DNA of 64,000 bases from Christensenella sp. UBA7703. GTDB taxonomy: Bacteria; Bacillota; Clostridia; Christensenellales; CAG-138. The notes beneath the pieces are model-generated. The model did no database searches, had not been told where the DNA came from, and saw only the letters and a list, made by a program, of their open reading frames with translations. A program made the position numbers and the translations under genes. The stretch is from positions 83,666-147,665 of the forward strand of contig DLGD01000033.1 of the NCBI GenBank assembly GCA_002482505.1. Direction: 5' to 3'. Below, piece after piece: positions 1 through 7,834 of this stretch. Every line of letters begins with the position of its first letter. The first letter of the stretch is position 1.

Positions 1-318
1 CAGGGAGACGATCACAAGGATTGCACCGATGGCGATCAGAATGATCGGCAGCAAGTGCGCGCGTTTTTCCGGCGCGCTGGCTTGTTTATCGCCATTGCTC
101 AAGCTCACCGCGCTGATAAAGATCACCGTGACGAGGCCAGAACAAACCGAGACTTCAAAGATTGCCGCCGTATGCGCGCCAAGCACGTACATCAGCACGC
201 CACAGGCCGCGCTGACCGCGGCAAGCGAGATTGCCGCATTGATCAGATGCCGGCTGAGCACGGAAAGAAACCCGAACACCAGCATCGCCCCTAAACAAAC
301 ATAGATTGCAATGTTCAT
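1..318 (-). CDS. NuoJ-like membrane subunit (partial, 3' end outside window)
   Basis: The first 106 codons of a gene read leftward off the window edge, with ATG at 318. The visible part is almost entirely hydrophobic and has the segment EVSVCSGLVTVIFISAVSL, which corresponds to the conserved helix of NuoJ/ND6-type subunits of complex I and related hydrogenases. It begins 11 bases after the stop of the NuoN-like gene and is the fourth gene of the same leftward operon. In that family the protein is a small subunit of the proton-translocating membrane arm. Assignment to complex I rather than to a group 4 hydrogenase or an Mrp-type complex cannot be made from this fragment. Confidence 0.6.
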   Translation of the reverse strand, partial: MNIAIYVCLGAMLVFGFLSVLSRHLINAAISLAAVSAACGVLMYVLGAHTAAIFEVSVCSGLVTVIFISAVSLSNGDKQASAPEKRAHLLPIILIAIGAILVIVSL

Positions 319-329
319 ATGCGCTCCTT

Positions 330-1790
330 TCAGACTAGGCCAGCGTGTTGCAGATAGAGCAGCACCAGCGGGAACAAGAGACCAATTGCGATTGTCGCAA
401 TGCTCAGCAGCAGTTCTGAAACCTGAATGCCGCCTGTGATCTCCACAACGCTGTTCCAGCGCGGGTTGAGTTTGCCGAAGAAGGCTTTTTTCTGCAACCG
501 CAGGAAATATGCGCCGGAGAGAATGCTCAAAAGCAGCGCCGCCGCGGCAACGCCGCGAAGTCCCGCACTCCAGAGCGCGATAAGCACCAGGAGCTTGCTC
601 CAAAATCCGGCAAGCGGAGGAACACCCGCAATGGAAAGCAGCGCCGCTACGGATGAAAACGCCGTAACGGGCATCTTTGCCTGCAGGCCTCCCATCTCGT
701 TTACATTCAGCGTGCCGAGGCGCTTCTCCAGCGCGGCGGCATTGGTAAACAGCGCTGTCTTTGCCAGCGCGTGCGTCAGCAAATAGAGCAGCCCGGCAAT
801 GATGCCAAGACGTGTATCCGCCGCAAAACCGAGCAGGATATAGCCCATCTGGCTGACAGAGGAATAGGCAGCGATACGCTTGAAGCTCTGCTGCTGAAGG
901 GCGAGCAACGCGCCAGTAATGATCGTGAGAAGCCCCAGAACGAGGAGCGTACCCCTGAGTGCCATGTTGCCGGGGAAAAGGCGCACGAGCACGAGCATAC
1001 TGTAGACACCCGCGATCTTGGTCACAATGCCGGAGAGCATGATGGAGACCGCGCTATCCGCGCTTTCGTAAGCATCCGGCAGCCAGCTGTGGAACGGCAC
1101 AACGCCGCTCTTGATCGCATAGCCGGAGACAAGCAGCACAAGGGCGACCCAGCTCAGCAGCGTCTTCGCGTCCACAACGCCCTCAAACAACGCCGGGCGA
1201 AGCAGATCAAATGACAAACTGCCCGCCTTGATGAAGAGAAGCGAAAGCCCGGTCAGGATAAAGATTGTGGCCAGCATGGAAAGCACCATGTACTTAAACG
1301 CGCCTTCCAGATCCCGCGTGCTCTTATACATCCCGATCATCACAAAGCTCGCGATGCCGGTCACTTCCATAAAGACATAGAGCGAAAACAGGTCTCGCAC
1401 GATGAGCATGCCGTTCATGCCGAGCAGCATGACCATCAGGAGGTTGGTAAACGAGCTTCTGTGATCATCGATCGTTGTAAACGCGGTCAGGTTTGCAATC
1501 AAGCTCACCAAACCAACGCAGGCGAGCAGGAACAGCGTCACCAAATCGACGCGAAAATACCCAAGCCCCTTTGCCGCATCCCAAGCGAGCGCAAAACGGA
1601 ACGAGCTTTCACCGCTGGCCGATAAGAGAACAAAGCCAATGATCGCGGCAAGCAACTGCGCGGTTGCAACGCCCGCGCTCATGCCGATGGTCGTATGCCG
1701 CATGGTTTCACGCGGGACGAGGTTGTTGACCACGAGCGCGAGAAGCGGCAGCGCAAGGAAGAGCTGTGTGATGACGGCGAGTGCGCTCAT
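330..1790 (-). CDS. NuoN/MrpD-like proton-conducting membrane subunit
   Basis: A 486-residue protein with about 14 hydrophobic helices, typical of the antiporter-like subunits shared by complex I (NuoN), group 4 hydrogenases and Mrp antiporters. Family marks include the region around GYAIKSGVVPFHSWLPDAYE with its conserved lysine, and a second conserved region AAYSSVSQMGYILLG. By family knowledge it forms one of the proton or sodium channels of the membrane arm. The ATG at 1790 overlaps the stop of a possible 22-codon reading frame, which suggests translational coupling. Three such subunits in a row plus a NuoJ-like gene, with hypCDEF next door, suggest a membrane-bound hydrogenase. The catalytic subunits would have to lie left of the window. 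Confidence 0.85.
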   Translation of the reverse strand: MSALAVITQLFLALPLLALVVNNLVPRETMRHTTIGMSAGVATAQLLAAIIGFVLLSASGESSFRFALAWDAAKGLGYFRVDLVTLFLLACVGLVSLIANLTAFTTIDDHRSSFTNLLMVMLLGMNGMLIVRDLFSLYVFMEVTGIASFVMIGMYKSTRDLEGAFKYMVLSMLATIFILTGLSLLFIKAGSLSFDLLRPALFEGVVDAKTLLSWVALVLLVSGYAIKSGVVPFHSWLPDAYESADSAVSIMLSGIVTKIAGVYSMLVLVRLFPGNMALRGTLLVLGLLTIITGALLALQQQSFKRIAAYSSVSQMGYILLGFAADTRLGIIAGLLYLLTHALAKTALFTNAAALEKRLGTLNVNEMGGLQAKMPVTAFSSVAALLSIAGVPPLAGFWSKLLVLIALWSAGLRGVAAAALLLSILSGAYFLRLQKKAFFGKLNPRWNSVVEITGGIQVSELLLSIATIAIGLLFPLVLLYLQHAGLV

Positions 1791-1855
1791 GCAATCACCG
1801 CCGTTCGCTTTGCCGATTGGACGGCAAACAGAAATGTTGGATCGAACGATTTCAT
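1787..1855 (-). CDS. possible 22-residue coupling peptide
   Basis: A short reading frame fills the only sizeable gap in the leftward membrane operon (1791 to 1871). It starts with ATG at 1855, preceded by an AAAGGCGG ribosome site 6 to 7 bases upstream. Its TGA overlaps the ATG of the NuoN-like gene in an ATGA arrangement. The predicted peptide is not hydrophobic and I recognise no family. It may be a real small protein, a translational coupling device for the next gene, or chance. The ribosome site and the exact overlap are the only support. Confidence 0.3.
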   Translation of the reverse strand: MKSFDPTFLFAVQSAKRTAVIA

Positions 1856-1871
1856 AGGATTACCGCCTTTC

Positions 1872-3737
1872 TCAGAGCAAGATGATCAAAAACACGATCG
1901 CGACGCAGACAAGGCCTGCTGCCGCCAGCGCAAGATAGCGCGTCAGGCTGCCGTTTGCCGCGCGGTGCAGTTGCGAGGAAATGCCGCGCACAAGTCCGGG
2001 CACACCCTTGTCATACACCCAACTCACGCCTTTTTCAATCTGCATGCAGACGCGGGAGAAGCCGTTGATCACGGCCGTAAGCCAGTTGTAGGGGTCCAGC
2101 TTGCCCGCTTCGGCGAGCGCATAGACTTGTTTTGCGCCGGGGGCATAGTGGATATGATCCGCGCTCTGCAGTGCGCTGCCGCTCTTTTTACGCCCATAGA
2201 GGTGATCGAGCAGGGCAACACCCAGCGCAACGCAGGAGAGCGTAACCAACATGCCGCTTTCCGGCCAGCCACCGTATGATTCGGTAAAACCGAGTGCGGG
2301 CTGGAGTAGGAACGTATGCGCCAATTGGTTGAACACACCCAACAGAACGCAGAGCAGAGCCAGCACAATTGCGGGCAACGCCATACCGACGGGGGCTTCT
2401 TTCACGTGTTTCACACCCTGCGGGAGGGTGAGCTTGCCAAAGAATGCCGCGCCGCCGAGCTTCAGGAAGGAGATTGCCGTCATTGCCGCGCCGACAAGGG
2501 CGACGATGTAGTAAACGACGTTTGTTTCCAGCGCGGCGTCAAAGATCAACTCTTTCGAGAAGAAACCGTTGAGCCCGGGGAAGCCGGAAATGGCGAGCCC
2601 GAACACCACGAAGCACGCGGCGGTGACCGGCATGAGTTTGCCAAGGCCGCTGACGATTTTCAGGTCGGTCGTGCCCGTGCGTTTTTCGATTGCGCCCGCG
2701 GTGAGAAACAGGCCGGATTTATAGAGCACGTGGTTCATCATATGAAACAGCGCGCCGATGATACCGATGGGCAGCGCGCTGCCGACACCGAGGATCATAT
2801 AGCCGACCTGACTGATGGCGTGATAGGAGAGCAGACGCTTCATGTCTTTTTGAATGAGCGCCATCGCCACGCCGATGAACAGCGTCACAGCGCCAACGAT
2901 CATCACAAACGTGCTGACAGGGGAACCGGGTTGGACATCGTAAATCTGCGTCACGATTCGAATCGCGAGGCCGATGCCGAGAATCTTCTCCAGTGCGGCG
3001 GGGAACAGCGCAAGGAACGGGGACTGCGCGTCTTCCGCAGCCAGCGGAATCCAGCTATGGAACGGAACCGCGCCCGCTTTGCCAAGCGCGCCAAGCAGCA
3101 TCAGCACGCAACCCGCCGCGCCGAGACCCGAAACGGGCAGGTGCGAGATTGCAGAGATGTTGCTTTGCCCTGCGACCTGGATGGTGATGATCACACCCAG
3201 CATGAGCATCAGATCCGCAACGCCGCTGATCCAGAGCATCTTGATCGTCGCGCGCGGTTTCTGCAGATTGCCGATCAAGAGCAGCGCGCTCATGGAGATC
3301 AACAGCCCTTCCCAAAAGACAAGCATCACGGGAAGGTTGTCCGAAAGCAGAGCGCCGTTGACAAAACCAACGCTGACGAAGAAGAACAGCAGGAAGAGCC
3401 CGCCTTCTTTTTTGCCGCGATAATAGGTCACCGAATACCGCGCAAGCAGGAACGCAACCACGGAAGCGAACAACGGGAGGACGGCGGAAAGCCCGCCGGA
3501 GATGAACTTTGCCTCGAAGCCATAGCCGGCAAACGGCAGCGAAACGCTCGCGCCGCCGCCAAGGTAGAGCGCGAGGCAGAGAAACACGTTGGATAGCCCG
3601 AAGACGAGCACCGCCGCAACCTGCGCCGCGTAATACTTCTTCAGCAGCCAGATGATAAGCCCGCCGAGAATCGGGAGACCGATGAGCATCAGCGGTAAAG
3701 TCGCGCCGCCAAGAAGCCATGCGCAAACAGAAGCCAT
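1872..3737 (-). CDS. NuoL/HyfB-like proton-conducting membrane subunit
   Basis: A 621-residue antiporter-like subunit, longer than its two neighbours because it carries a C-terminal extension with a further membrane segment at the very end, as NuoL-type and hydrogenase-associated subunits do. Conserved marks are KAGAVPFHSWIPLAAEDAQS and LLSYHAISQVGYMILG, with lysines in the expected helices. I chose the ATG at 3737, giving MASVCAWLL, because it lies one base after the upstream stop and has a GGGGGGTG ribosome site inside the end of that gene. A start ten codons earlier would overlap the neighbour and lacks such a site. It probably forms the distal proton channel with the long lateral helix of the membrane arm. 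Confidence 0.85.
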   Translation of the reverse strand: MASVCAWLLGGATLPLMLIGLPILGGLIIWLLKKYYAAQVAAVLVFGLSNVFLCLALYLGGGASVSLPFAGYGFEAKFISGGLSAVLPLFASVVAFLLARYSVTYYRGKKEGGLFLLFFFVSVGFVNGALLSDNLPVMLVFWEGLLISMSALLLIGNLQKPRATIKMLWISGVADLMLMLGVIITIQVAGQSNISAISHLPVSGLGAAGCVLMLLGALGKAGAVPFHSWIPLAAEDAQSPFLALFPAALEKILGIGLAIRIVTQIYDVQPGSPVSTFVMIVGAVTLFIGVAMALIQKDMKRLLSYHAISQVGYMILGVGSALPIGIIGALFHMMNHVLYKSGLFLTAGAIEKRTGTTDLKIVSGLGKLMPVTAACFVVFGLAISGFPGLNGFFSKELIFDAALETNVVYYIVALVGAAMTAISFLKLGGAAFFGKLTLPQGVKHVKEAPVGMALPAIVLALLCVLLGVFNQLAHTFLLQPALGFTESYGGWPESGMLVTLSCVALGVALLDHLYGRKKSGSALQSADHIHYAPGAKQVYALAEAGKLDPYNWLTAVINGFSRVCMQIEKGVSWVYDKGVPGLVRGISSQLHRAANGSLTRYLALAAAGLVCVAIVFLIILL

Positions 3738-3738
3738 A

Positions 3739-5151
3739 TTACAGCACCCCCCAAATGCGCGAAGCAAGCTCCGCCGGAAGCGAAATGAATACGCCCAGTA
3801 CGAGCGCGAGCACGCCTAAAAAGACGACGCTTCCGACCATCGCGCGGGACTTTTCATGCGCGTGATGATTGGTTTCGGGTCCCAAGAAGACCTTGAAGAA
3901 CACGCGGGAAAGATAGAACACCGTCATAAACGCGCCGAGGATGAACACGCCCGCAAGCCACGGTTGGTTTGCGGTCAGCGCGCCCTGCACGACGAGGAAC
4001 TTCGCGAAATAGCCGGAGAACGGGGGAACACCCATCACCGAGAGCGAGCAGAGCGCAAACGCCACCGCAGTCAGCGGGAAGCGCTTATAGAGCCCGCCCA
4101 TTTGATTGATGTCCTTGGTGTGCAGGTTGTGTTCCACAATGCCGGCGCAGAGGAAGAGCCCGCCTTTTGCCACACTGTGTGCAAGGATGTACAGCATGCC
4201 GCCGACAAGGCCTGTTTCATTGCCGATGCTGACACCAAGCAGGATGAACGCAAGCTGGCTGATCGTCGAATACGCGATGATGCGCTTGATGTCTGTCTCC
4301 ACCATGGCGCAGCCTGCTGAGATGAGCGCGGAGACGGCGGCAATGATCGGCACGATCTGCGTAAACACCGGATCGATTGTAAACGTGACCGCAAAGAGCC
4401 GCGCATACGCATAGACACCGATTTTGACCAGTACCGCCGCGTGCAGCAGCGAGGTGACGGGCGACGGCGCAACGCCGGCATCCGGCAGCCAGCTATGCAG
4501 CGGGAAGGTTGCCGACTTACTCAGAATACCGAAAAGAATCAGCACTACGCACCAGGCGGGCACATGCGCGCCCTGCATTGCGGTGAGCTCAAACGTGCCG
4601 GTCTGTCCCCAGATGCCGAGGAAGCCGACCAGCATGATCAGCGCGCCGAAGACAGTGACCACATACGCCTTGTTGGCGCGCACGATGGTCAACTCCTCGC
4701 GATAGAATCCGATGAGCCGCCAACAGGCGATCGCGCTGATTTCCCAGAAAACATACAATAGAATCAAGCTCGTGGAGTACACAAGCCCCATCATGGCGCC
4801 TAAGAATAGCACCGCCATGAAGTAGTATTCATTCTGGTTGTCGTAGTCCTTGATGTAGCCGAACGAATAGATGAGGATGACGCACGCAACGAGCGAGGCC
4901 GTCATCGCCATAAACACGCTCAACGCATCCGCCTGGAAGCCGAGGCTCAGGCCGAGCGGCAACGCAAGGCGAATAAGCGGCTTGCTTCCGCTGAGCACGG
5001 CGGGCAGAAGCGACGCCGAGCAGAGGAATGAAGCGAGCACAAAGAGGAGCGAGAACAGGTTTCTCACCCTCGGTGCGCGCTGCCCGATGAGTGGCAGCAA
5101 ACACGCGCCAATCAACGGGGTAAAGATACAGACGAGAAGGGTAGCTTGCAT
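3739..5151 (-). CDS. NuoM-like proton-conducting membrane subunit, first gene of operon
   Basis: A 470-residue polytopic protein of the complex I antiporter family. It contains LSKSATFPLHSWLPDAGVAP and IAYSTISQLAFILLG, the two conserved helix regions with the channel lysines. A conserved glutamate-like position occurs early, in VFWEISAIACW. The start at 5151 is chosen for a GGAG site five bases upstream; an in-frame ATG at 5175 is also possible. It is the first gene of the leftward operon behind a good promoter at 5242-5270. By family it couples redox or hydrogenase chemistry to ion translocation across the cytoplasmic membrane. Confidence 0.85.
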   Translation of the reverse strand: MQATLLVCIFTPLIGACLLPLIGQRAPRVRNLFSLLFVLASFLCSASLLPAVLSGSKPLIRLALPLGLSLGFQADALSVFMAMTASLVACVILIYSFGYIKDYDNQNEYYFMAVLFLGAMMGLVYSTSLILLYVFWEISAIACWRLIGFYREELTIVRANKAYVVTVFGALIMLVGFLGIWGQTGTFELTAMQGAHVPAWCVVLILFGILSKSATFPLHSWLPDAGVAPSPVTSLLHAAVLVKIGVYAYARLFAVTFTIDPVFTQIVPIIAAVSALISAGCAMVETDIKRIIAYSTISQLAFILLGVSIGNETGLVGGMLYILAHSVAKGGLFLCAGIVEHNLHTKDINQMGGLYKRFPLTAVAFALCSLSVMGVPPFSGYFAKFLVVQGALTANQPWLAGVFILGAFMTVFYLSRVFFKVFLGPETNHHAHEKSRAMVGSVVFLGVLALVLGVFISLPAELASRIWGVL

Positions 5152-5241
5152 AGACTCTCCAATTCCCTTGTCCATGAGTAAAGCCCACCCTGCGCAAAGT
5201 CGTTGGCAGGACAGGCTTTTGCTTGCAAAAATTGCGTGTTT

Positions 5242-5270
5242 ATTATAGAGCTACGCCTCCGAAAGGTCAA
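5242..5270 (-). promoter_or_regulatory. sigma-70-type promoter of the complex I-like operon
   Basis: On the minus strand there is TTGACC at 5270-5265, a 17-base spacer and a perfect TATAAT at 5247-5242. Transcription would start near 5235 and give a leader of about 80 bases before the NuoM-like ATG at 5151. The gene-free stretch 5152 to 5550 holds only this promoter and the hyp terminator at 5383-5418; I see nothing else in it. Confidence 0.75.
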
Positions 5271-5382
5271 GAAATGCAGATAATATCATACCGATTCAAA
5301 AATATCGATATGCATTCCCAATTAGATTTACACATTGTGCCGGAAAGTCTCTATAGGAATCAAACTACCGGTGCAAAACAGA

Positions 5383-5418
5383 AAAACAACGCATCGTTTC
5401 ATGCGAACGCGTTGTTTT
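5383..5418 (-). terminator. intrinsic terminator after hypE, active in either direction
   Basis: Inverted repeat AAAACAACGC / GCGTTGTTTT (10 base pairs) with a 16-base loop that can itself pair (GCAT/ATGC). The A-run on one arm and T-run on the other allow termination on both strands. It lies about 130 bases downstream of the hypE stop and just upstream of the promoter of the membrane operon, so it separates the two leftward units. Confidence 0.65.
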
Positions 5419-5550
5419 AATGGTTTTAGCAGCACAATTTGTAAGGCAATCAATCATTCTATCGGGGCATTTATCTGGTTCATTAACGATTTTTTGATAC
5501 TGATTCGCAAGAAACACCAAAAAATATCGTAAAAGTTTCTCAAAAAAGCG

Positions 5551-6546
5551 TCAACAAATGCGTGGAAGCAGCTCTCCGGTCGGTGGGAGCACGCGCCGGA
5601 AGGTGCCGATATGCGTTTTTGCAAACACGCTGCCGTGTCCGTTTGCGACGCTGCCGATGATTGCCGCCTCCTTGCAACCTGCTTTTTGGAGCGCGGCGAG
5701 GGCAAGATTCGCCTGCTCTGCGGGGAGTGAAAAAAGTGCTACGCCCTCGTTTGCGACATAGACCGAGTCGATACCGAGGATTGCGCAGGCGGCGCGTACA
5801 TCCGCACGCACGGGAAGAAAATCTTCCTCCAGCGTGATATTCAGCTTTGTTCCGGCCCACTCGGTCAGTGTGCCCGCGACGCCGCCGCGGGTCGGATCGC
5901 GCATTGCGCGAACGGAGACGCCCGCTTCCAGTACCGCACGGATCAGGTGATTCAGCGGACGAACGTCACTTTCAATCGCCGGATCGAACGCAAGATTGTG
6001 CCGCGCTGCCATGACCGCCATACCGTGGCTCGCGATCGGCGCGCTGCAAAGAATAACGTCGCCTTCTTGCGGCTGTTGCGGTGGGATTACGCATCCGGCG
6101 GGGAACACGCCAACGCCGGCAGTCGTGATAGTCAGCCCTGCGCAAGAACCAGCCTCGACTACCTTGGTGTCTCCGGTGACGATCACAACACCCGCCTCCT
6201 TTGCAGCGGATGCCATAGAGGCGACTATGCGGCGAAGAGTGTCAAGCGGGAGTCCTGTTTCCAGAACCATCGCGCAGGAAAGATAGCGCGGGATCGCGCC
6301 GGAGACCGCGAGGTCGTTGACCGTACCGCAGACAGCAAGCCTTCCGATATCTCCACCAGGAAAGAACAGAGGATTGACGACGAAACCGTCCGTCGTCATC
6401 GCGATTCGATCCCCTGCGGGAAGAACGGCGGCATCCGTCAGCGGGGAGAGATATTCGTTTTGAAAAGCGGGCGCAAAGATGGTTTCGACCAGTTCGCGAT
6501 AGTCGCGTCCACCGGAACCATGGGCAAGGGTGATGCAGTCCGTCAT
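5551..6546 (-). CDS. hypE: hydrogenase maturation protein HypE
   Basis: A 331-residue ATP-dependent dehydratase that converts the carbamoyl group received from HypF into a thiocyanate on its C-terminal cysteine. That cyanide is later passed to the iron of the NiFe cofactor on HypC-HypD. The PurM/ThiL-like fold is indicated by the N-terminal HGSGG motif, the VTGDTKVVE stretch and DPTRGGVAGTL. The chain ends in ELLPRIC, so the essential terminal cysteine is intact. Its start overlaps the hypD stop by four bases (ATGA), indicating tight coupling. It is the last gene of the hypFCDE operon. Confidence 0.96.
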   Translation of the reverse strand: MTDCITLAHGSGGRDYRELVETIFAPAFQNEYLSPLTDAAVLPAGDRIAMTTDGFVVNPLFFPGGDIGRLAVCGTVNDLAVSGAIPRYLSCAMVLETGLPLDTLRRIVASMASAAKEAGVVIVTGDTKVVEAGSCAGLTITTAGVGVFPAGCVIPPQQPQEGDVILCSAPIASHGMAVMAARHNLAFDPAIESDVRPLNHLIRAVLEAGVSVRAMRDPTRGGVAGTLTEWAGTKLNITLEEDFLPVRADVRAACAILGIDSVYVANEGVALFSLPAEQANLALAALQKAGCKEAAIIGSVANGHGSVFAKTHIGTFRRVLPPTGELLPRIC

Positions 6547-7610
6547 ATCCCCGCTCCTTCATATTGATAATAGGCAGCGCAAGCGCCTTCCGACGAAACC
6601 ATACAAGCACCGAGTGGATGCTGCGGCACGCAGACTTTGCCAAAGAGCGGGCACTCTGTGGGCTCGATTCCGCCGCGCAGCACATCCCCGCAGCGGCATG
6701 CATTGCGAAACGGGACCACCACCGGCTTGAGCGCAAAGCGTTTGACCGCATCATATTTCGAATGTTCCGGCAGAAGCGAAAGACCGCTCTGCGGAATCAT
6801 GCCGAGCCCGCGCCAAACGGCGTCGCACGGCGTAAACCAGGCATCGACCAGCGCACGTGCGGTCTCGTTGGGTTCCGGCTTGACGACGCGCGGATAGGCG
6901 TTGATCAAAGCGGGATTGCCGCTTTTTTGCATTGTGACCAGCGCGAGAATTGCGACGAGCAACTCTTCTGCCTCAAAACCGGAGATCGCGGCGGGCAAGC
7001 GCAGCTCTTCCGGCAGGAAGCGAAAGGCGTCCGCGCCCGTGATGGAGGCGACGTGTCCGGGACACAGCAGCGCGTCCACCCCCGAATCCTCGCCAAGGAG
7101 CGCACGCAGGGCATTCGGCATGGTCTTGTGCGCGGAAAAGACGGAGAGATTTTTCACGTTATCCCGCTTTGCGTTTTCCAACAATGCGGCTGTGTGCGGC
7201 GTGGTCGTTTCAAACCCGACGCCGTACCAGACAACCTCGCGCGCGGGGTGTTCTTTCGCAAAGGCGAGGGCATCCAACGGAGAGAGCGCAATTCGCACAT
7301 CCGCGCCGCGCGAGAGCAATTGCAGCAGGCTTTCATCCCCGCAGGGGACGCGCATCATATCGCCAAAACAAAACAAGGTAACGTTTGGCAGCTTCGCCAG
7401 TGCCAGCGCGAGAGCAATATCTTCCTCGGCGGTCACGCAAACCGGGCAGCCGGGCCCGGAGACAAGGCGGATATTTTCCGGCAGCAGTTGCCGGATGCCG
7501 TGACGGCGGATGGCGTGCGTATGCGTGCCGCATACTTCCATGATGGTCGTCTGCGGCAAGCCAGCTGCGGCATTTGCGATTCGTTCGGTGATGGTTTGGA
7601 TTGTGTTCAC
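6543..7610 (-). CDS. hypD: hydrogenase maturation protein HypD
   Basis: A 355-residue iron-sulfur scaffold that, with HypC, assembles the Fe(CN)2CO part of the NiFe site. All signature regions are present: MEVCGTHTHAIRRHG near the start, SGPGCPVCVT, GVGFETTTPHTAALL, SAHKTMP, PGHVASITG, and a cysteine-rich C-terminus (CRCGDVLRGGIEPTECPLFG, then HPLGACMVSSEGAC) that binds the 4Fe-4S cluster. It overlaps hypC upstream and hypE downstream by four bases each, so the three are translated as a coupled set. Confidence 0.97.
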   Translation of the reverse strand: MNTIQTITERIANAAAGLPQTTIMEVCGTHTHAIRRHGIRQLLPENIRLVSGPGCPVCVTAEEDIALALALAKLPNVTLFCFGDMMRVPCGDESLLQLLSRGADVRIALSPLDALAFAKEHPAREVVWYGVGFETTTPHTAALLENAKRDNVKNLSVFSAHKTMPNALRALLGEDSGVDALLCPGHVASITGADAFRFLPEELRLPAAISGFEAEELLVAILALVTMQKSGNPALINAYPRVVKPEPNETARALVDAWFTPCDAVWRGLGMIPQSGLSLLPEHSKYDAVKRFALKPVVVPFRNACRCGDVLRGGIEPTECPLFGKVCVPQHPLGACMVSSEGACAAYYQYEGAGI

Positions 7611-7822
7611 AGGAGCTCAACTTCCTTTAGGAGCGCTTCCAACTCCGCGCCTTCGTCGGGATCGATTTTTTGAATCACGAAACCCGCGTGAACAAGGACA
7701 CAGTCACCGATGGCAACATCCGGCAGCAGCCGGACTGAGGCGCGCCGCGTTGTGCCGCCATAGTCGATTGTCGCAGTTTCTTCTTCAATTATTGCGATGG
7801 TTCCGGGGATTGCGAGGCACAT
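7607..7822 (-). CDS. hypC: hydrogenase maturation chaperone HypC
   Basis: A 71-residue HypC/HybG-family chaperone starting with MCLAIPG. Cysteine 2, exposed after removal of the initiator methionine, coordinates the iron during cofactor assembly with HypD and delivery to the hydrogenase large subunit. Length and the pattern LLPDVAIGDCVLVHAGFVIQ are normal for the family. It starts 12 bases after hypF and overlaps hypD by four bases. Confidence 0.96.
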   Translation of the reverse strand: MCLAIPGTIAIIEEETATIDYGGTTRRASVRLLPDVAIGDCVLVHAGFVIQKIDPDEGAELEALLKEVELL

Positions 7823-7834
7823 ATGCTCATACCC

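Noticed and set aside
2316..3596. Long open frame (426 codons) on the plus strand inside the NuoL-like gene
   Set aside because: It is antisense to a clearly conserved membrane protein, is rich in His, Arg, Gln and Glu as expected of a mirror frame, and has no family resemblance.
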